Of a stretch of DNA of 64,000 nt, positions 62,296 through 64,000 are shown one piece after another. The notes under the pieces were generated by a model. The model was not told the origin of the DNA and made no database searches. It saw only the letters and a program-made list of their open reading frames with translations. The first letter of the stretch is position 1. Every line of letters starts with the position of its first letter. Source of the stretch: DATLLN01 sp963797175 (GTDB lineage Bacteria > Actinomycetota > Thermoleophilia > Gaiellales > JAICJC01); NCBI GenBank assembly GCA_963797175.1, contig CAWCOL010000006.1:1-64000 (forward strand). Reading direction: 5' to 3'. Position numbers and translations under genes: made by a program.

Positions 62296-63261
62296 CTGTC
62301 CCGCCCGCTGCTCGCAGCCGTCGTCGCAGTCGCCGCCATCGCGGCCGGCTGCCATGGCGGATCGGCCTCCTCCGCGGGCGGCACCGGTGCAGCGCCCTCG
62401 AGCTCCGCCTCCGCAGCATGCGCGCAGCCCGGCGGCGCGCCGTCGGTGACCGTATTCCGCGCGGGTGGGTCGTGCGTGCCGCCCGGCGAGCTGATCGCCT
62501 ACACCTGCGCCGCGGCCGGGCCGGCGGCGGTGCCGGTCGTCCGGGTGGGCGAGCGGCGGTTCCTGGGCGGACCGTACGCGGTGCGGGTGCCGGCGTTGCC
62601 GCCGGTCGCACGGGAGCTCGGTGCGTCCGGGTCGCTCGCCATCTACGACGCCGCGGCCGACCCCTCGCTGGTCTGGATGCGCCGGGGCGCACGGATCGAC
62701 CGACTGCTCGCCCTACCGGCGACCGCAGGCCCGCGGGCGTCGTTCATCGGCGACTCGATCATGCTGGGCGCGAAGCCCGAGATCCAGGCGGCGCTGCGGC
62801 CCGCGTGGCAGGTGGACGTGAACGCGCAGGTGAGCCGGCCGACGCCGGACGGGCTGGCGCTGGTGGACGCCGACCCCGCCGCCTACCGCGACGCGGTGGT
62901 GATCCAGCTGGGCGCCAACGACGGAGGCCAGCCCGATGCCTACGAGACGCACGTGGACGAGATCCTGCGGGCGCTGCGCGCCTCGCAGCTCGTCATGTGG
63001 CTGACGACAGCGGAGGTGCGCAGCTATTACACCGACGACAACCGGCTGATGCGCAGCGTCCTCGGCCGGTTCCCGAATGCGATCGTCGGCGACTGGAACC
63101 GCGTCTACCCCCGCGGCGATGTCTCATCCGACGGCCTGCACCTGGGGCCGACGGCCGCCCTGGCGATGGCGCACCTGACCGCGGGCCTGCTGGACGGCTG
63201 GCGCGCGGCGGTGGCGGGCCGCGGAGCGGACGCGTGCGGCGCCGCCGTCACCGCGGGCTGA
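62296..63261 (+). CDS. SGNH-hydrolase lipoprotein with CTG start
   Basis: 321 aa from CTG 62296. The frame upstream of GTG 62446 has no ATG, GTG or TTG, yet it encodes a clear lipoprotein signal, LSRPLLAAVVAVAAIAAGC, beginning at this CTG with GAGG 7 nt before it. Starting at GTG 62446 would discard export. SGNH/GDSL blocks: ASFIGDSIMLG (Ser about 153), IQLGANDGG and SDGLHLGP. It probably removes or adds acyl groups on cell-surface glycans. Confidence 0.78.
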   Translation: MSRPLLAAVVAVAAIAAGCHGGSASSAGGTGAAPSSSASAACAQPGGAPSVTVFRAGGSCVPPGELIAYTCAAAGPAAVPVVRVGERRFLGGPYAVRVPALPPVARELGASGSLAIYDAAADPSLVWMRRGARIDRLLALPATAGPRASFIGDSIMLGAKPEIQAALRPAWQVDVNAQVSRPTPDGLALVDADPAAYRDAVVIQLGANDGGQPDAYETHVDEILRALRASQLVMWLTTAEVRSYYTDDNRLMRSVLGRFPNAIVGDWNRVYPRGDVSSDGLHLGPTAALAMAHLTAGLLDGWRAAVAGRGADACGAAVTAG

Positions 63262-63293
63262 AGGGCGCCCCGGCCGCCGTCGTCGCGCTCCAC

Positions 63294-63299
63294 TACCCT
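63294..63299 (+). promoter_or_regulatory. -10 element of a leaderless gene
   Basis: TACCCT ends 7 nt before GTG 63307. Confidence 0.45.
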
Positions 63300-63306
63300 G
63301 TCCGGC

Positions 63307-63783
63307 GTGATCGAGGACGCACGGAACCTCGCCATCCGGGTGCACGCCGACCAGATCGACCGCGACGGCGACCCGCACCTGCTCCACGTCGAGCGCGTGG
63401 CCGCGCTGGTGGACGAGCGGACGCGCCGACACCGGCTGCACCGGCCGGCGGTGACGGTGGCGCTGCTCCACGACACGGTCGAGGCCGAACGCGGCGTCAC
63501 GCTCGAGTCGCTCAGGGCCGAGGGCTTCCGGCCCGAGGTCGTGGCCGCGGTCGAGCTGCTCACTCGCGAGCAGGGCGTGCCCTACATGGCTCACGTGCGG
63601 CGGATCGCGGAGCCCGAGGGCACCGCGGGAGACCTCGCCCGGATCGTCAAGGCCGCCGATCTGGACGACAACGCCGCCCGCAGCCGGCGGCTGGGCGAGC
63701 CCTCGCGGCTGCAGCGCTACCTGCGCGGGTCGCGGGTGCTCGCCAGGGCCGAGCGGCAGCGGGCCGCCGCGACTAACAGCTGA
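63307..63783 (+). CDS. HD-domain protein (ppGpp hydrolase-like fold)
   Basis: 158 aa from GTG. HD metal motif spread as in SpoT/MESH1 proteins: HADQ near the start, HLLHVERVAALV, LLHDTVEAERGVTLESL (His-Asp) and VKAADLDDNAA (Asp). A small (p)ppGpp hydrolase is possible. The GT-rich substrate loops differ from RelA, so the substrate is open. It overlaps the convergent last gene by 11 bp. Confidence 0.78.
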   Translation: MIEDARNLAIRVHADQIDRDGDPHLLHVERVAALVDERTRRHRLHRPAVTVALLHDTVEAERGVTLESLRAEGFRPEVVAAVELLTREQGVPYMAHVRRIAEPEGTAGDLARIVKAADLDDNAARSRRLGEPSRLQRYLRGSRVLARAERQRAAATNS

Positions 63784-64000
63784 TGTCGCCGAACGCCTGG
63801 CGGTAGGCGGTCTGGAGCTGGCCCGCCGCGGCCGTCAGGCTGCTGGCGACCGACGTCAGGTCGGTCGCGGTCGAGATGTTGGAGACCACGGTCTGGACGG
63901 CGTTGACGAACGTGTCGTTGGCCGTCTCCAGCTGCTTCTGGAGGTCGCCTCCCACCTTGGGCGCGGCATCCTTGATCGTGTTCAGATCGGTCTGGATCGC
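63773..64000 (-). CDS. C-terminal part of a helical, probably exported protein (partial)
   Basis: The frame is open to the window edge, with 75 codons seen (AIQTDLNTIKDAAPKV ... LQKQLETANDTFVNAVQTVVSNISTATDLTSVASSLTAAAGQLQTAYRQAFGDISC in order). It is amphipathic and alpha-helical, with the heptad look of a coiled coil, and ends in a Cys. The start lies outside the window. Function unknown. Confidence 0.6.
   Translation of the reverse strand, partial: AIQTDLNTIKDAAPKVGGDLQKQLETANDTFVNAVQTVVSNISTATDLTSVASSLTAAAGQLQTAYRQAFGDISC

Overview
The window is GC-rich (roughly 70%) bacterial DNA from an actinobacterium, most likely of the class Thermoleophilia or a close relative. The evidence is form I carbon monoxide dehydrogenase, a coenzyme F420 synthesis and use island with an FGD-type dehydrogenase, a mycobacterial-type short ArgA, an MprAB-like pair beside HtrA, and a SigB-type partner-switching cluster. 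The class assignment is inference. I saw no rRNA, tRNA, CRISPR array, phage or insertion sequence. Coding density is very high. Operon joints use ATGA, GTGA and, unusually, CTGA overlaps.

Layout. 1-7.5 kb: end of a CO dehydrogenase cluster (coxL cut by the window edge, xdhC-YHS fusion, coxD, coxE, a small Cys protein, a lone CoxL fragment, coxG) with a reverse-strand yceI. 7.4-14.5 kb: a frameshifted unknown gene, a methyltransferase, a two-component system divergent from an HtrA protease, an ApbE flavinyltransferase and a secreted protein. 14.8-24.9 kb: semialdehyde dehydrogenase, aldo/keto reductase, XRE-cupin regulator with an NCS1 permease, and two PLP decarboxylases around a VOC protein. 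25-28 kb: a secreted repeat protein, a MarR/LUD pair and an FG-GAP protein. 28.3-34.3 kb: amidase, YtcJ-like amidohydrolase, then the molybdate operon (Mop-type regulator, modABC). 34.3-36.6 kb: split transketolase and a PadR regulator. 36.7-43.6 kb: the F420 island (three LLM oxidoreductases including fgd, fbiD, cofE, fbiA, two PPOX proteins, one EamA transporter). 43.8-48.6 kb: tandem HxlR regulator, VOC, two MFS transporters, argA, cupin. 48.8-51.4 kb: STAS/HATPase/sigma module. 51.4-53 kb: FMN reductase, YceI and MarR. 53-58.8 kb: glutamate synthase gltBD. 58.8-64 kb: C45 peptidase, class I amidotransferase hydrolase, class III aminotransferase, SGNH lipoprotein, HD protein and a partial gene.

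How parts fit: molybdate uptake (31-34 kb) can supply the molybdenum centre of CO dehydrogenase (0-7 kb). The F420 genes make and reduce F420 beside the enzymes that use it.

The most unusual observations are: (1) modA, modB and modC all appear to start at a CTG overlapping the upstream TGA, and a distant lipoprotein also appears to start at CTG; (2) about 18 genes carry a TANNNT -10 element 6-9 nt before the start codon, which implies common leaderless transcription; (3) an intergenic family of 12-bp self-complementary tandem repeats; (4) a stand-alone CoxL fragment without the cofactor motifs; (5) six genes split by an apparent single extra base, always the same sign, which may be assembly error; (6) a GAATCA-NN-TGATTC palindrome shared by gltB and a cupin gene.
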